DNA from: Ophiocordyceps camponoti-saundersi (nom. inval.)
Lineage: Eukaryota > Ascomycota > Sordariomycetes > Hypocreales > Ophiocordycipitaceae
Assembly: GCA_003339415.1 (NCBI GenBank)
Contig: PDHQ01000628.1
Coordinates: 1 to 13,496 of the forward strand
Length of the DNA: 13,496 nt
Direction: 5' to 3'
The position numbers were made by a program, and so were the translations under genes. Every line of letters starts with the position of its first letter. Position 1 is the stretch's first letter. Positions 1 through 8,220 of the stretch are shown here, piece by piece. The notes under the pieces are model-generated. The model had not been told where the DNA came from and did not search any database. It worked only from the letters and a program-made list of their open reading frames with translations.

Positions 1-120
1 AGAGGGAATTATTATTTAGCTTACCCCCCGATAAAGTTAGAGGTCCCGCTCTTATTAGTTATAGAGTATAGTAAGGTTAGGGTTAGTTACGAGTCGAAAA
101 AAGCAGTCTACTTTAGCGGC
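1..120 (+). repeat. Partial LTR-like repeat, copy 0 (cut by window start)
   Basis: Bases 1-73 align with 383-456 of the next copy: an agagggaatt-like start, a C-run, a gtta-g-gatccc-like block, then ttattagttatagagtatagt. The left part of the repeat lies outside the window. The match fades after about base 75 and I cannot place the true right end. It sits only about 100 bases from the next copy, so two copies of the same repeat lie nearly head to tail. Orientation is inferred from the copy at 4515-4850, which has a primer-binding-like site on its right. Confidence 0.5.
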
Positions 121-186
121 GGTAATAGACACGCCCGAAGAAAAACGAGCGTATAACTTAGCTAGGGGATTTCTAAGAGCTCCTAT

Positions 187-525
187 AAGATTTAATTAAA
201 TAGTTCCTAAACCTTCTCTACTAACCTTATAACTTTATTTTAAACTCTATATTTATATACTATGAATTCCTAATTTAAACACTTATTCTTAAGCTCTCGG
301 CACTTGATTAAATAGTTCTCGACTTCTTTTCTCTTTCTTCTCTTATCTCTATATAGAAAACCGACTCCTTATTATTCTCCCTATAGAGAATTACTATCTA
401 GCTCTCCCCCCTATAGCTAGAGATCCCCCCTTATGTTAGTTAAAGACTTTAGTTACTTAAGAAGTTACGCCCCTTAGGTATCTGCTACGCTTGCTTAGGG
501 TGTCCTTCTTTCCCCGCCAAACTAC
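187..525 (+). repeat. LTR-like repeat, copy 1
   Basis: The core at 300-500 aligns with 4590-4785 and 9627-9830. Shared blocks in order are: a cttgattaaatagttct-like motif, a T/C-rich stretch, ctatagagaattactat, a short C-rich gap, agctagagat, atgttagttaaagac, and taggtatctgctacg...cttaggg. The part at 228-250 (aactttattttaaactctat) also matches 4519-4540. The length of about 300 bases and the dispersed copies in one orientation suit a solo or flanking LTR. The stretch 187-215 repeats the attaaatagttc motif found again at 305-319, so the left side may be a composite. Ends are approximate because RIP erased the TG...CA termini. Confidence 0.55.
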
Positions 526-780
526 CTTTACTTCTAATTATTTTATTAGCGAAGTCCGTAGGCGGCTTAAATATACGTTAAATCTATCTAATATTATAAT
601 ACTATATGTTTAGTAGCGTGGATTAATAGAAACCTTTAGGTAGACTATAGTTACGATATATAATTAGTATAATTTTAACTTAGGTAGACTTATTATATTT
701 AAAAGGATAAAGATTATATTAAAGAGAATAATATAAATAACTAGATTAAAAATAAATATTTAAAATACGTTTAGTACTTA
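526..780. other. AT-rich spacer, no gene seen
   Basis: From the end of LTR-like copy 1 to the first minus-strand relic I see no frame that can be read convincingly. The right part, from about 650, begins to align loosely with 2655 onward (for example the taggtagacttatta and taggtttattat blocks), so it belongs to the 2 kb direct repeat. Confidence 0.4.
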
Positions 781-1545
781 ATACTAATATATATACTTTA
801 TAACCGATAATCTAAATCCGGGATACTTGAGGATAAAAGATATAAATACCTTAGGTATCTTAGGCATTATAGATAAACTATAGGCTATATGCTAAGCTAT
901 TTTATCGCGAAGTCTAGATTTTCCTTTAGGCTATTTAGTCTATACCTTAGTAAGAAGCTATAGGATAGAATACGGATCCTTGCTATTAAGATAACGATAT
1001 AGATAATAGCAGATTTGCTCCCTAGCGTAAGTTTGCATAGGCCTGGCGTTAGTCTTTAAGGCTAACTCGTAAACGCGAAGATAAAATAAAATATTAGGTA
1101 GTTTATAATAGTTATCGTCGACTATAACGCTACCTCTTTTAGAGGTAAAAGATAGGTTACGGCTAGCTGGAGAAAGGTAATAGGTTTCGTAGTCGTTTAT
1201 GCTATAAGAAGTAGTGTAAATAGCCTAGAGGAAGTAGGAAAGAATAGAGGGTTACTCTTCTAATAAGTTAAGAGTAATTATAAGGTCGGTTAACGTATTC
1301 TTATAGAATATAGTGTTAGTTTTCTAAATAATATATATATATATATATATAGGAAGATATAATAGGAAAGGAATTATAAGAATAATAGTATTATATTAAT
1401 AGTACCTTATTATAGGCAGCGCGGAAGAAGGCTAGCTTATCGTATAAAATAACGCGATAAACTTTGAATATTCGATTACGATAAATAATAGCGAGATCGG
1501 AATATTTAGATTAGAGGGGGATATATTAGTTCCTTAGTGAACGTT
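780..1545 (-). pseudogene. RIP-degraded gene of unknown family, copy 1
   Basis: I do not recognise the family. Read on the minus strand, a first segment (about 1540-1405) gives YSDLAIIYRNRIF then VYRVILYDKLAFFR and YNKV. After an AT-rich gap of about 80 bases a second segment (about 1320-785) stays in one frame for roughly 180 codons. It includes NLLEE, DYETYYLSPASRNL (DYE at 1186-1194), LFYLRVYELALKT (about 1060-1100) and ILxLLTKVxTK (about 930-965), where x are RIP stops. In-frame stops are TAA or TAG only. The right-hand copy gives the same motifs in the same order, so this was a real protein-coding gene. The gap begins GTACTA and ends TTTAG, as an intron could. No signal peptide or known catalytic motif is visible. 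Confidence 0.7.
1323..1404 (-). other. Possible degraded intron with TA microsatellite
   Basis: On the minus strand the first coding segment of copy 1 ends at AAG, followed by GTACTATTAA, an AT/CT-rich stretch with a TA run (about 1328-1350), and a TATTTAG end before the second segment opens in another frame. The right-hand copy breaks at the same protein position (GTATTTTTTC to CTTTTAG). A length of 60-90 bases is usual for fungal introns. RIP may have created or destroyed the splice signals, so this is a suggestion only. Confidence 0.4.
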
Positions 1546-1680
1546 TATAACGATCGTTATTCTATTTATTCGGAATTAGGGGGAATAGAAACCTTAACGA
1601 TAATATAGGCTATATAGCAGGCATTTTTTTTTATTTATTTTTAGTTATAAGAAAATTAAAATAGGAGAGTAATAAAATAA

Positions 1681-2229
1681 GAAACTAAGATAAGTAGATA
1701 ATAATATAAAATAGAAGGGAAGAAGGATATAGATATACTATATAATAGTATATTAATATATTTATAATATATATATAATATATTAGAGGGAAGTGTTAAT
1801 AAAAGGTGAAAAAATGCGGGTAGATTTTAATATATTTTAATAACTTAATAAAATAATATTATCGTAAGTTATAGAGTTTTATAGGGAGTATATAGTGCTA
1901 TTAACACGAGAGGGAATTAACATAGAGCGGGTACCGCTAGGTCGTTTATTATTATAGCTTAGAAATACGTTAAGTAAACGATAGTATTAGTATTTAGTAT
2001 TATAAATAAAGACTCTAAGCTAATAAGAAAGAAAGAAAAGGAGAAAAACTCTCGTGGGCGAAGTCCTAGTAAAATATATAAAGAAACGTGCTAGTGGAGA
2101 TAGGAGAGGCCCCGAGAGGGCATAGTAAAAACTAAAATCTTAGTAGAGAAGCGGTTACCTTCCTTAGCGGTTACTATTAAGGTTCTTCACGATAGGATTC
2201 CTAAATATTACGCGATAGAGATATCTTAA
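1681..2229. other. AT-rich spacer, nothing firm
   Basis: This stretch is mostly AT-rich (1681-1800 is nearly all A, T and G on the plus strand) and then slightly richer in GC at 2040-2200. I see no frame on either strand that stays readable through RIP stops, no RNA gene and no clear repeat of other parts of the window. Confidence 0.4.
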
Positions 2230-2233
2230 ATTA

Positions 2234-2312
2234 ACGTAATAAGATATTACGTAATTATAATTTACGTAATTATATAGCGCTAGTTATTGCGTATACGCGA
2301 GTATTAGCGCTA
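2234..2312. repeat. Cluster of inverted repeats
   Basis: Bases 2234-2252 form acgtaat-aagat-attacgt, a perfect 7-base inverted repeat. A further acgtaattata motif follows twice (about 2249-2274). Next comes a symmetric array: TAGCGCTA (2275-2282), GCGTATACGC (2289-2298) and TAGCGCTA (2305-2312). Each of the three is a palindrome, and the outer two are centred exactly 15 bases from the centre of the middle one, giving an imperfect 38-base dyad. It could be the RIP-worn end of a TIR transposon, a protein-binding site or a cruciform-prone spot; I cannot choose. Confidence 0.6.
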
Positions 2313-2411
2313 TCCCTTATCCCCTTTTCGACGACGCGCAGATAATATCGAACGGCGAGTAATAAGCTTTTATAGTACGTAATAGTTTGGCCTTATTTAA
2401 CTAAGCGATAT

Positions 2412-2530
2412 TAACTAATAAAATTAGTTAGATAGACTAGAACGGCCGATTTAAACCGTTAACGTGTACGACGAGTACGATAATATAGCTAGTAGTGCTA
2501 CTTTCTTAATACCGTCTTGCCCGCGCGGGC
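2412..2530. repeat. Further short palindromes
   Basis: Three separate inverted repeats lie here: TAACTAAT-AAA-ATTAGTTA (2412-2430), AACGG...CCGTT (2441-2460) and the GC-only palindrome GCCCGCGCGGGC (2519-2530). The last is notable because runs of G and C are rare in this window. The stretch lies between the two copies of the minus-strand relic and has no readable gene. Confidence 0.5.
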
Positions 2531-2654
2531 TATATACTTTAGAGTTTAGAGTGCAAGTTACTAGGGCTAAAATAATACGTATATTTACGAGTATTAGATA
2601 TAGATATATTAATAACCGCCGTGATAATATCTAAACGGTAGTTATAACTTAAAA

Positions 2655-3660
2655 GTAAACTAGTAATAATTAACTATTTTTCTTTACGTAGGTTTATTAT
2701 AAGATATAATATATATAATATATAATAAATAACTATAAAGATTATTATATAAAAGAAACTATAAAGAAAGTTACCCTTTCTTAAACTTAAGCATATACTC
2801 TAGAAGCGAGAGTATTAATTTAGGATACTTAAGCATAAATAACTTATATAAGTCGGGTATTTTTTTCTTCCTAGATAGTATAAAAGCAATAGCCTTAGAT
2901 ATTTTATTACGAAGTCGAGACTCTCCTCGCGACTATTTAGTCTATACTTAAGTAAGAAGCTATAAAATAATATAAGAATTTATGCCGTAAAAGTGCTCTA
3001 TTATCTATTAGCAGGTATACTTAATAGCTAAGAGCTAGATACGAGAGGACCTAGTTTTAAGAGCTAGCTCGTAAACGCGAAGATAGAGGAATATATCGTG
3101 CAGCTCGGTATCGCTAGCGTAAGGAATAACGTTATCTCCTTCGGAATCGAATAATAGGTTACGACTAGCTAGCGAAAGGTAATAGGTTTCGTAGTCTTCT
3201 TTACTATATTAATTTATATAAGTAGCCTATAGGAGGTATTAGAGAATTAAGGGTTACTCTTCTAATAGGTTAATAGTATTATCTAGGTAATATAGCGGAT
3301 CCTTATAGTATATAGAGTTAGTCGTTATATTATATATATATCGAAAGTCTAAAAGAAGAGGGATATAAAAATATTAATAAGAAAAAATACCTTATTATAA
3401 AGATTGCGAGGAAATATTAGGTTATTAAATAATATAACGCGATAAACCCGGAAAATACGCTCGCGATAGAGAATAGTAAGATTAGAATATTCGGGGTTAA
3501 AGAATATATATCGGTGCTTTATTTTTCGTAATACGTCCTAGGTATCTTTATCCGATAGAGACGGGGAGGAGTGTCGAGGTAACGGTCTAAGGGATATTTT
3601 TTTTTTCTTTACCCTTTAGTGTTAGAAATATAAAAGGAGAGATATAGTGCTAGAAGGAAA
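2655..3660 (-). repeat. Direct repeat, right copy (carries unknown gene relic)
   Basis: Right partner of 650-1680, with anchors at 2823, 2933, 3068, 3183, 3253 and 3436. The homology weakens at both ends. On the left it fades near 2650; on the right it runs past the poly-T at 3597-3606 into an aaaggagag-like block, and weaker similarity may go on to about 3720. Being a duplicate pair, both copies would be targets for RIP. Confidence 0.8.
2790..3525 (-). pseudogene. RIP-degraded gene of unknown family, copy 2
   Basis: Minus-strand partner of the relic at 780-1545. The first segment (about 3525-3380) reads NPEYSNLTILYRERIF, VYRVILFNNL and LYNKV. The second (about 3335-2850) reads YYKDPL, INLLEE, KEDYETYYLSLASRNLLF, ELHDIFLYLRVYELALKT, ILxLLTxVxTK and ESRLRNKI, where x are RIP stops. 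Aligned with copy 1 the two proteins keep most of these blocks with conservative changes (YRNRIF/YRERIF, FYLRVYELALKT/LYLRVYELALKT, KSRLRDKI/ESRLRNKI), so they had diverged before or during RIP. The frame change between segments falls at the same protein position as in copy 1. The product is unknown; the ordered hydrophobic and charged blocks look like a soluble protein of at least 220 residues. Confidence 0.7.
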
Positions 3661-3939
3661 TATAGGAAGAGTAGAATAGGCAGAAGAAAGGAATAAAAAG
3701 GTACTATATAAATATAATTTAATATAAGCAATATAAAAACAAAATAAATAAAGGGGGTTTAAAAAAATATAAATTATATATATTACTTAGATACTATTAT
3801 AAGAAAATAGAATTCTAAAGGTAATATTTAGAGTTCGGTAAGGGAGAGATACTACTATACTAGGAATCTAATAAATAAATCTATAATATTAAACTCGTAA
3901 TTACTTTTTTTTTATATACTCTCTAATAAGTAATAAGTA
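3661..3939. other. AT-rich spacer, no gene seen
   Basis: This is a very AT-rich stretch with short A and T runs. I see no readable frame, no clear repeat apart from faint continuation of the 2 kb direct repeat, and no RNA gene. Confidence 0.4.
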
Positions 3940-4560
3940 AGGTACGATATAGTAGGTCTACGATAGATATTTAAGGGTAACGGAGGTGCGAGAAAAAAAT
4001 ATAAGCGCTAGAGTAAAAAAAATACGGTTAAGGGCTAAGAAGGGTTTTAATTAGATAGTTCTCGAATACTTCCCGTCCCGAAAAAGCTTCCGAGGAATAG
4101 AGTTAAGAGGGGCGATTAAGACGAGATAGCGGTTATTACGAAATCTAGTAAGTAATTAGCTCTTAAGCTTATCTTCGCAGCTATCTAAAAAGCCGTATAT
4201 TTAATATCGTAAAAGAATATTAGAATAAGTATTATAGAGGATATATAAAAAACCTTCGTATAGTTTAATTAAATAACTATAGAGCCCGTCTCTTCTACTA
4301 AGAGCCTTAGGGGATAAGGATATAAGGGGCGCTTAAGATAGGAGAAGGCTATTATAAAGTATATAGCGTAGATTAGTTTCCCTTAAAAATAAAGGAATTA
4401 TATAGAATTAGCCCTTAACGTTACGTTTATACCTACCTTAAAAGTCGTATATTGCAAATCGAGTCCTAGAGACTAGAGAGTACTTATAGCAAAAAGTATA
4501 CTTAACGAAATTATAGCTTTATTTTAAATCTTATACCCTAAAATAATAAATTACTAGCTT
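3940..4560 (+). pseudogene. RIP-degraded frame of unknown product
   Basis: One plus-strand frame (codons in register with 4003) can be read for about 190 codons with only TAA/TAG stops. It is rich in K, R, I and S. Readable pieces are GNGGARKKYKR, LDSSRILPVPKKLPRN, LKLIFAAI, KAVYLIS, SIIEDI, EPVSSTKSLRG, EKAIIKYIA, YIELALNVTFIPTLKVVYC and VLIAKSILNEIIALF. The N-terminal part is basic and the rest alternates helix-like hydrophobic stretches, but I see no known motif. It runs into the left edge of the LTR-like repeat at 4515. It may be a piece of the element into which the downstream LTR element inserted, or an unrelated gene. Confidence 0.45.
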
Positions 4561-4850
4561 AAACATATATTTCGAAACCCTAGTTTACCGATTAAGTAGT
4601 TTTTACGTTTCTTTTTATAGTTTACTTTATCTTTTTATAGGAAAATAACTTCTTATTACTTTCCTTATAGAGAAATACTATATAGCTTATACCCGTATAG
4701 CTAAAAATAACTTATAGCATTTAAAGACTATAGTCACCTACGAAGTTAGACGCAATAGGTATCTAGTAAGTATACTTAGGGTAATACTAACCCTCCCTCG
4801 TTATTTAATAAATACTAAGAGGGAATAAAATTAGTTTTTCTCTTCTTAAC
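4515..4850 (+). repeat. LTR-like repeat, copy 2 (probable 5' LTR)
   Basis: This copy aligns with copy 1 from agctttattttaaatctta (about 4520) through gattaagtagtt, ccttatagagaaatactat, gtatagcta, agcatttaaagactatagtcac, cgaagtta and ataggtatctagtaag...cttaggg (to about 4785). It is the only copy with a primer-binding-like site just to its right, so I take it as the 5' LTR of an element running rightward to the copy at 9560-9860. The exact ends cannot be fixed because RIP has removed terminal TG and CA. Confidence 0.55.
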
Positions 4851-4859
4851 TATAGTAGA

Positions 4860-4873
4860 TAGTAATAGAGCGG
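4860..4873 (+). promoter_or_regulatory. Possible tRNA primer-binding site
   Basis: The sequence tagtaatagagcgg differs by RIP-type changes (TG to TA, CA to TA) from TGGTAACAGAGCGG. That would be complementary to a tRNA ending in TACCA, a common primer type for fungal LTR elements. It lies just past the right end of LTR-like copy 2, where a primer-binding site is expected. The match is short, so the call is tentative. Confidence 0.4.
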
Positions 4874-5355
4874 ATATAGAGAAGAGATTAGTAGAATAAA
4901 AAAATAAACTGGAAAATATAATACCCCTATAGAAATTTCGTTAAAGTACGGAAACCTTCGGATATAAAGAAATCCTGCTAGTACGTTAGGTTAGCACCTC
5001 TAGATAGTAGTATATAATCCGACGATATTAGGTGTAAATTATAATCCGAGGAATTAGTAGATTATTATTTATTAAAAAGGAAATAGATAATAGGGATATA
5101 TTTGCGAGCGGATAAAGTATAATAAGAGGGAAGAGTAAGAATCTGCGGAATCTTAAATATATATAGAAGATAGAAGTATAATATATAAGTAATTAGGAGG
5201 ATAATAATAAAAATAGAATATACGTATAAAATAGCGTTAAGATTATAAAAAGCTATAGGATATTAGGGTATAATAAATATAAATACTAAGTATTAAGGTT
5301 AAAGGGGAAAAAACTAATTATATATAATTTATAAATAAATAGAAAGAAGAGAAAG
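4874..5355 (+). other. Element leader or start of gag, unclear
   Basis: From the primer-binding-like site to about 5355 the DNA is purine-rich on the plus strand. A frame in register with 5041 can be read through TAA/TAG stops (for example LLFIKKEIDNRDIFASG) and reaches a rare ATG at 5356, but the composition is so low in complexity that I would not call it a gene. It may be an untranslated leader plus the start of the gag-like frame. Confidence 0.3.
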
Positions 5356-5374
5356 ATGGTAAATTATAAAGATA

Positions 5375-5840
5375 ACGAGTTATATAAGATAGGATATAGA
5401 AACGTTATTATAGAATAGATTAACTATTATACGTAAAGTACCTTAATAAAGATACAAAGGGTAATTTAACGAGGATAGGAACGGTTACGTAAAAGATAAA
5501 AATGCGGAGCCGAGAGTATAGAGAGAAGCGTAAAAATTATTAAAATAAATATTTTATAAGGAATATTTATATATACTTCGTAGGAGCGAGTTTTAAAGAT
5601 ACTATAAAGAAATAAGTTAAATAGCAGATAGCTTACGTAGTTATCTATATTTTATATACGCCGACGGCGACTAACTTTATATATTAAAGGGACCTACGAC
5701 TATCGTTAGCCGCTAAATTATAAAAGTAAAAGGACATATATATATAGGTTTAAATATATATATAAAGGAATATTTATAGGATAAATAGCCTAATAGTACA
5801 TATATTAACCCCGTCCTATCCGTATATATACCTAGTTATA
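5375..5840 (+). pseudogene. RIP-degraded gag-like frame
   Basis: In the frame of 5435 the plus strand reads for about 130 codons with only TAA/TAG stops. Pieces are FNEDRNGYVKDKNAEPRV, KLL, IFYKEYLYILRRSEF, RYYKEIS, IADSLRSYLYFIYADGD, LYILKGPTTIVSR and, near the end, NPVLSVYIPSYRI. The frame is helical and charged, as Gag proteins tend to be, and lies at the gag position (after LTR and primer site, before a zinc-knuckle-like motif and a protease). I find no family-specific motif, so gag is inferred from order alone. The frame runs straight into the minisatellite at 5840. Confidence 0.5.
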
Positions 5841-7200
5841 GGATATAAACCTAAAAAATCAGTCGAATTATTTAAATTAGCTAGTAATATATAAATAGCC
5901 TATACGATACGAAAGACCCGCAGAACCCGTATAATAGTATAATAGTGTTAAGGCCACTTCCTAGAAAACGGATCCGTAAAGTCCGTGAAATAGCTAATTA
6001 GAGGAAATAAACGACCGTAGAATACTTATAGACCGGTACGGCCGATAGGATAATAACGAAACCACTTTATCGAAGACAGATCCGAAAAAAATTATAATAT
6101 AGCTTATTATATAGGACGACCTATATATATATATATATATAATAATACGACACTATAAGACCTATATATATATAATATAGGATAGTGAAGAACCTAGCCC
6201 GTTAAAGATAGACCCGTGAAGTTTAGAAAATAGCTCGCAGTCACGACTTACTAGAGATAAACGACCCGTACGACACCGACGGGCCGGTACGACCGATAGG
6301 GGAGTAATAAATCCACTTACCTAAAGAAAGTCTTATTAAATTTAGGAGATAGCTTATTAGACGGGATAACCTATAAATACGAGTATATAGGGTTAGACAC
6401 CGAGAGACCTATATAATAAGTAGATAGTAACGAACTTAACTCGTTAAAGATAGATCCGTTAAGTGATAAAATAGCTTATAGTTATAAGTTATTTAATATA
6501 AACGACCTATACGATTCCTAGGGACCGTTAAGGCCGATAGGATAGCGATAAATCTATATACGTGCCTAAAGAAAGTTCCGTCGAATTTAACCCTAGCTTA
6601 TTTATAGGACGACCCGTAAATACGAGTATATATAGATAACTATAGACCTATACTATATATATATATATATACGATAATACGATAAGAGGATAGTAACGAA
6701 CCGACTTCGTTAAAGATAGATCCGTTAAATTATAAAATAGCTTATAGTTATAATTAATTAGATATAAACAACCCGTAAATACGATACTAAGAGACCGGTA
6801 AGGCCGAAAGGATAGTAACGAATCGACTTCCCTAAAGATAGCTCCGTTAAATCTACGAAATAGCTTATTAAACGGGATAACCCGTATATATATATATACG
6901 AGTATAGATACCGAGAGATATATATATATAATAGGTAGGAGAGTAACGAACTAACTACGTTAAAGATATATCCGTAAAATTATAAAATAGAATAGTTATA
7001 AGTTATAAGATATAAAGGCCGATATTATTCTTACTAACCGGTAGTGCGAGTAGGATAGTAACTAACCTACTTACTTAATAGCAGATTAGTTCTAGATAAA
7101 ATAGTTTATTCTATATAAGCGACCGGCACGATATATATAGACTTATACGATACGTATATATGAAAGTTACCGGCGACTTGCCTAAGGCTATTTTAACTAT
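5840..7200 (+). repeat. Coding minisatellite, ~120-bp units in ~250-bp dimers
   Basis: About 11-12 diverged copies of a ~120-base unit follow one another. The marker aggatagtaacgaa (with variants) starts near 6047, 6179, 6298, 6419, 6539, 6687, 6809, 6937 and 7052; earlier and later units near 5850, 5940 and 7160 are more worn. Spacing is 109-148 bases. Units alternate between two types. One ends in a gataaacgacccgtacgac...ccggtaaggccgatagg block, the other in ttattagacgggataacc...tacgagtatata...accgagagacc. The true period is therefore a dimer of 240-270 bases. Translated, both types start DSNExTSLKI; one goes on INDPYDTDGPVRPIG, the other SLLDGITYKYEYIGLDTERP. The 6303 and 6423 units are exactly 40 codons apart in one frame. 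Inserted TA runs and indels break the frame elsewhere. Confidence 0.85.
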
Positions 7201-7930
7201 TACGTGAAGAATTATTATATAAGGTCGAGCGGGTATTTATTAATACCGCGAAAGTATTTCGGGATTAATAAAGAGAACTTAAATAAATAGAAATAAATTA
7301 TATATATAAAAGTAATATATATATTTTAATAGATATATAGTTAGACGCAGAGGAAGATTAGTATAGGGATTAAAAAGGGAAGGATAGGCACGATACGCGT
7401 AGGCAATATATAAGTAGCGTAGTATACTAAGTTTATATATATAACATTAATTTATCGATAAGGGAACGACTTTAAAGTAAAATAATAAAAGTAAGATATA
7501 TTAAATAACGTAGATTTATTCTTAAAGAGCCTGAATATGTTTATATAGAATAGTTAACCTAAGCGGGAAAAATAAAATAATAGATAAAGTAGTAACGGTA
7601 GAATATAATACGAATTAGGGTTAGGAATTAGAAGTGATAATAAATTATTTTATCTATAGTAGAGTTTCGTATTAGATTACGTATAAAATTAGAGGAACGA
7701 GGTAAGCAATATAATATATAGGTAGTAACCTAATTTCTAGTAAGATAAGATATAGTTAAGAGAGAGGACCCTTTAAATTTATAAAACTATATATAGGGGT
7801 ATATCTTATATAAGTTCTATATCTCTATTAAATAGTTCTAGTAACGAAGTAATAAACGAAAGAATATATCGGCGTATATCTTATAGAGCGAAGATAATAA
7901 GTAAGTTATCGTATATTATAGGAGTAGTGC
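7201..7930 (+). other. Worn internal region between minisatellite and zinc knuckle
   Basis: This is AT-rich DNA with no frame I can follow for more than a few dozen codons and no recognisable motif. It contains a single TTAGGGTTAGG at about 7616. By position it would be the middle or C-terminal part of the gag-like product, but the sequence does not show this. Confidence 0.3.
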
Positions 7931-8060
7931 TAATATTTTATAAGTAATAGCGTATATAACTAACGTTATATATATAATTAGATCGAGGACGTTATAACTA
8001 AAAACGTATACTAGATATATTAAGTATTAGGGTATAGGGGAAAGAAAGGTTCGTAAACTA
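7931..8060 (+). pseudogene. Possible Gag zinc knuckle (CCHC) remnant
   Basis: In the frame of 8009 the codons tac-tag-ata-tat-taa-gta-tta-ggg-tat (8009-8035) have the spacing C-x2-C-x3-G-H if tac and tat at positions 1 and 4 were TGC/TGT and the last tat was CAT; all three are RIP changes. The fourth ligand position (8048-8050, ggt) is not explained by RIP. The preceding frame reads IEDVITKNV. A zinc knuckle followed about 290 bases later by a protease is the normal gag-pro order, which is the main support. Confidence 0.35.
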
Positions 8061-8220
8061 AAAAGATAAGGATAAATTTATAAGTAGTTACTAGCTGCTA
8101 ATATTTAAGATAAGGATAATAACGTAAGATAAAAAGCGTATAGAAGATAACGAGGGCGGAAGTTTAAATAGTTAACGTAAAAACTTACGATAAGTTATAG
8201 GAACCGGTATCGGTATTCCT

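Larger units (their letters stand above)
650..1680 (-). repeat. Direct repeat, left copy (carries unknown gene relic)
   Basis: This block recurs at 2655-3660. Anchor matches keep a spacing of exactly 2002 bases over a long stretch: ggatactt 821/2823, ctatttag 931/2933, ctcgtaaacgcgaagata 1066/3068, taggtttcgt 1181/3183, gttactctt 1251/3253. The spacing falls to 1985 at aacgcgataaac (1451/3436), after a TA run that is longer in the left copy. A poly-T run lies near the right end of both copies (1624 and 3597). The two copies have diverged strongly, mostly by RIP-type changes. Confidence 0.8.

Noticed and set aside
76..90. TTAGGGTTAG, like a telomere repeat; a second one at about 7616
   Set aside because: Each is less than two units long and sits inside transposon relics. 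Such short matches arise easily in TA/AG-rich DNA, so no telomere or interstitial array is claimed.
5356..5418. ATG at 5356 opening a 20-codon frame
   Set aside because: The better coding signal nearby is in a different frame (register of 5435), and a 20-codon frame in such low-complexity DNA is not evidence of a gene.
6121..6141. TA microsatellites at 6121-6141, 6650-6671 and 9582-9602
   Set aside because: They are expected products of RIP on CA/TG-rich or TATG-rich stretches and of slippage; they explain frame breaks in the array but are not separate features.
5840..7200. CRISPR-like or centromere satellite array
   Set aside because: Units vary from 109 to 148 bases, have no constant repeat with unique spacers, and share a protein reading frame, so a coding minisatellite fits better.
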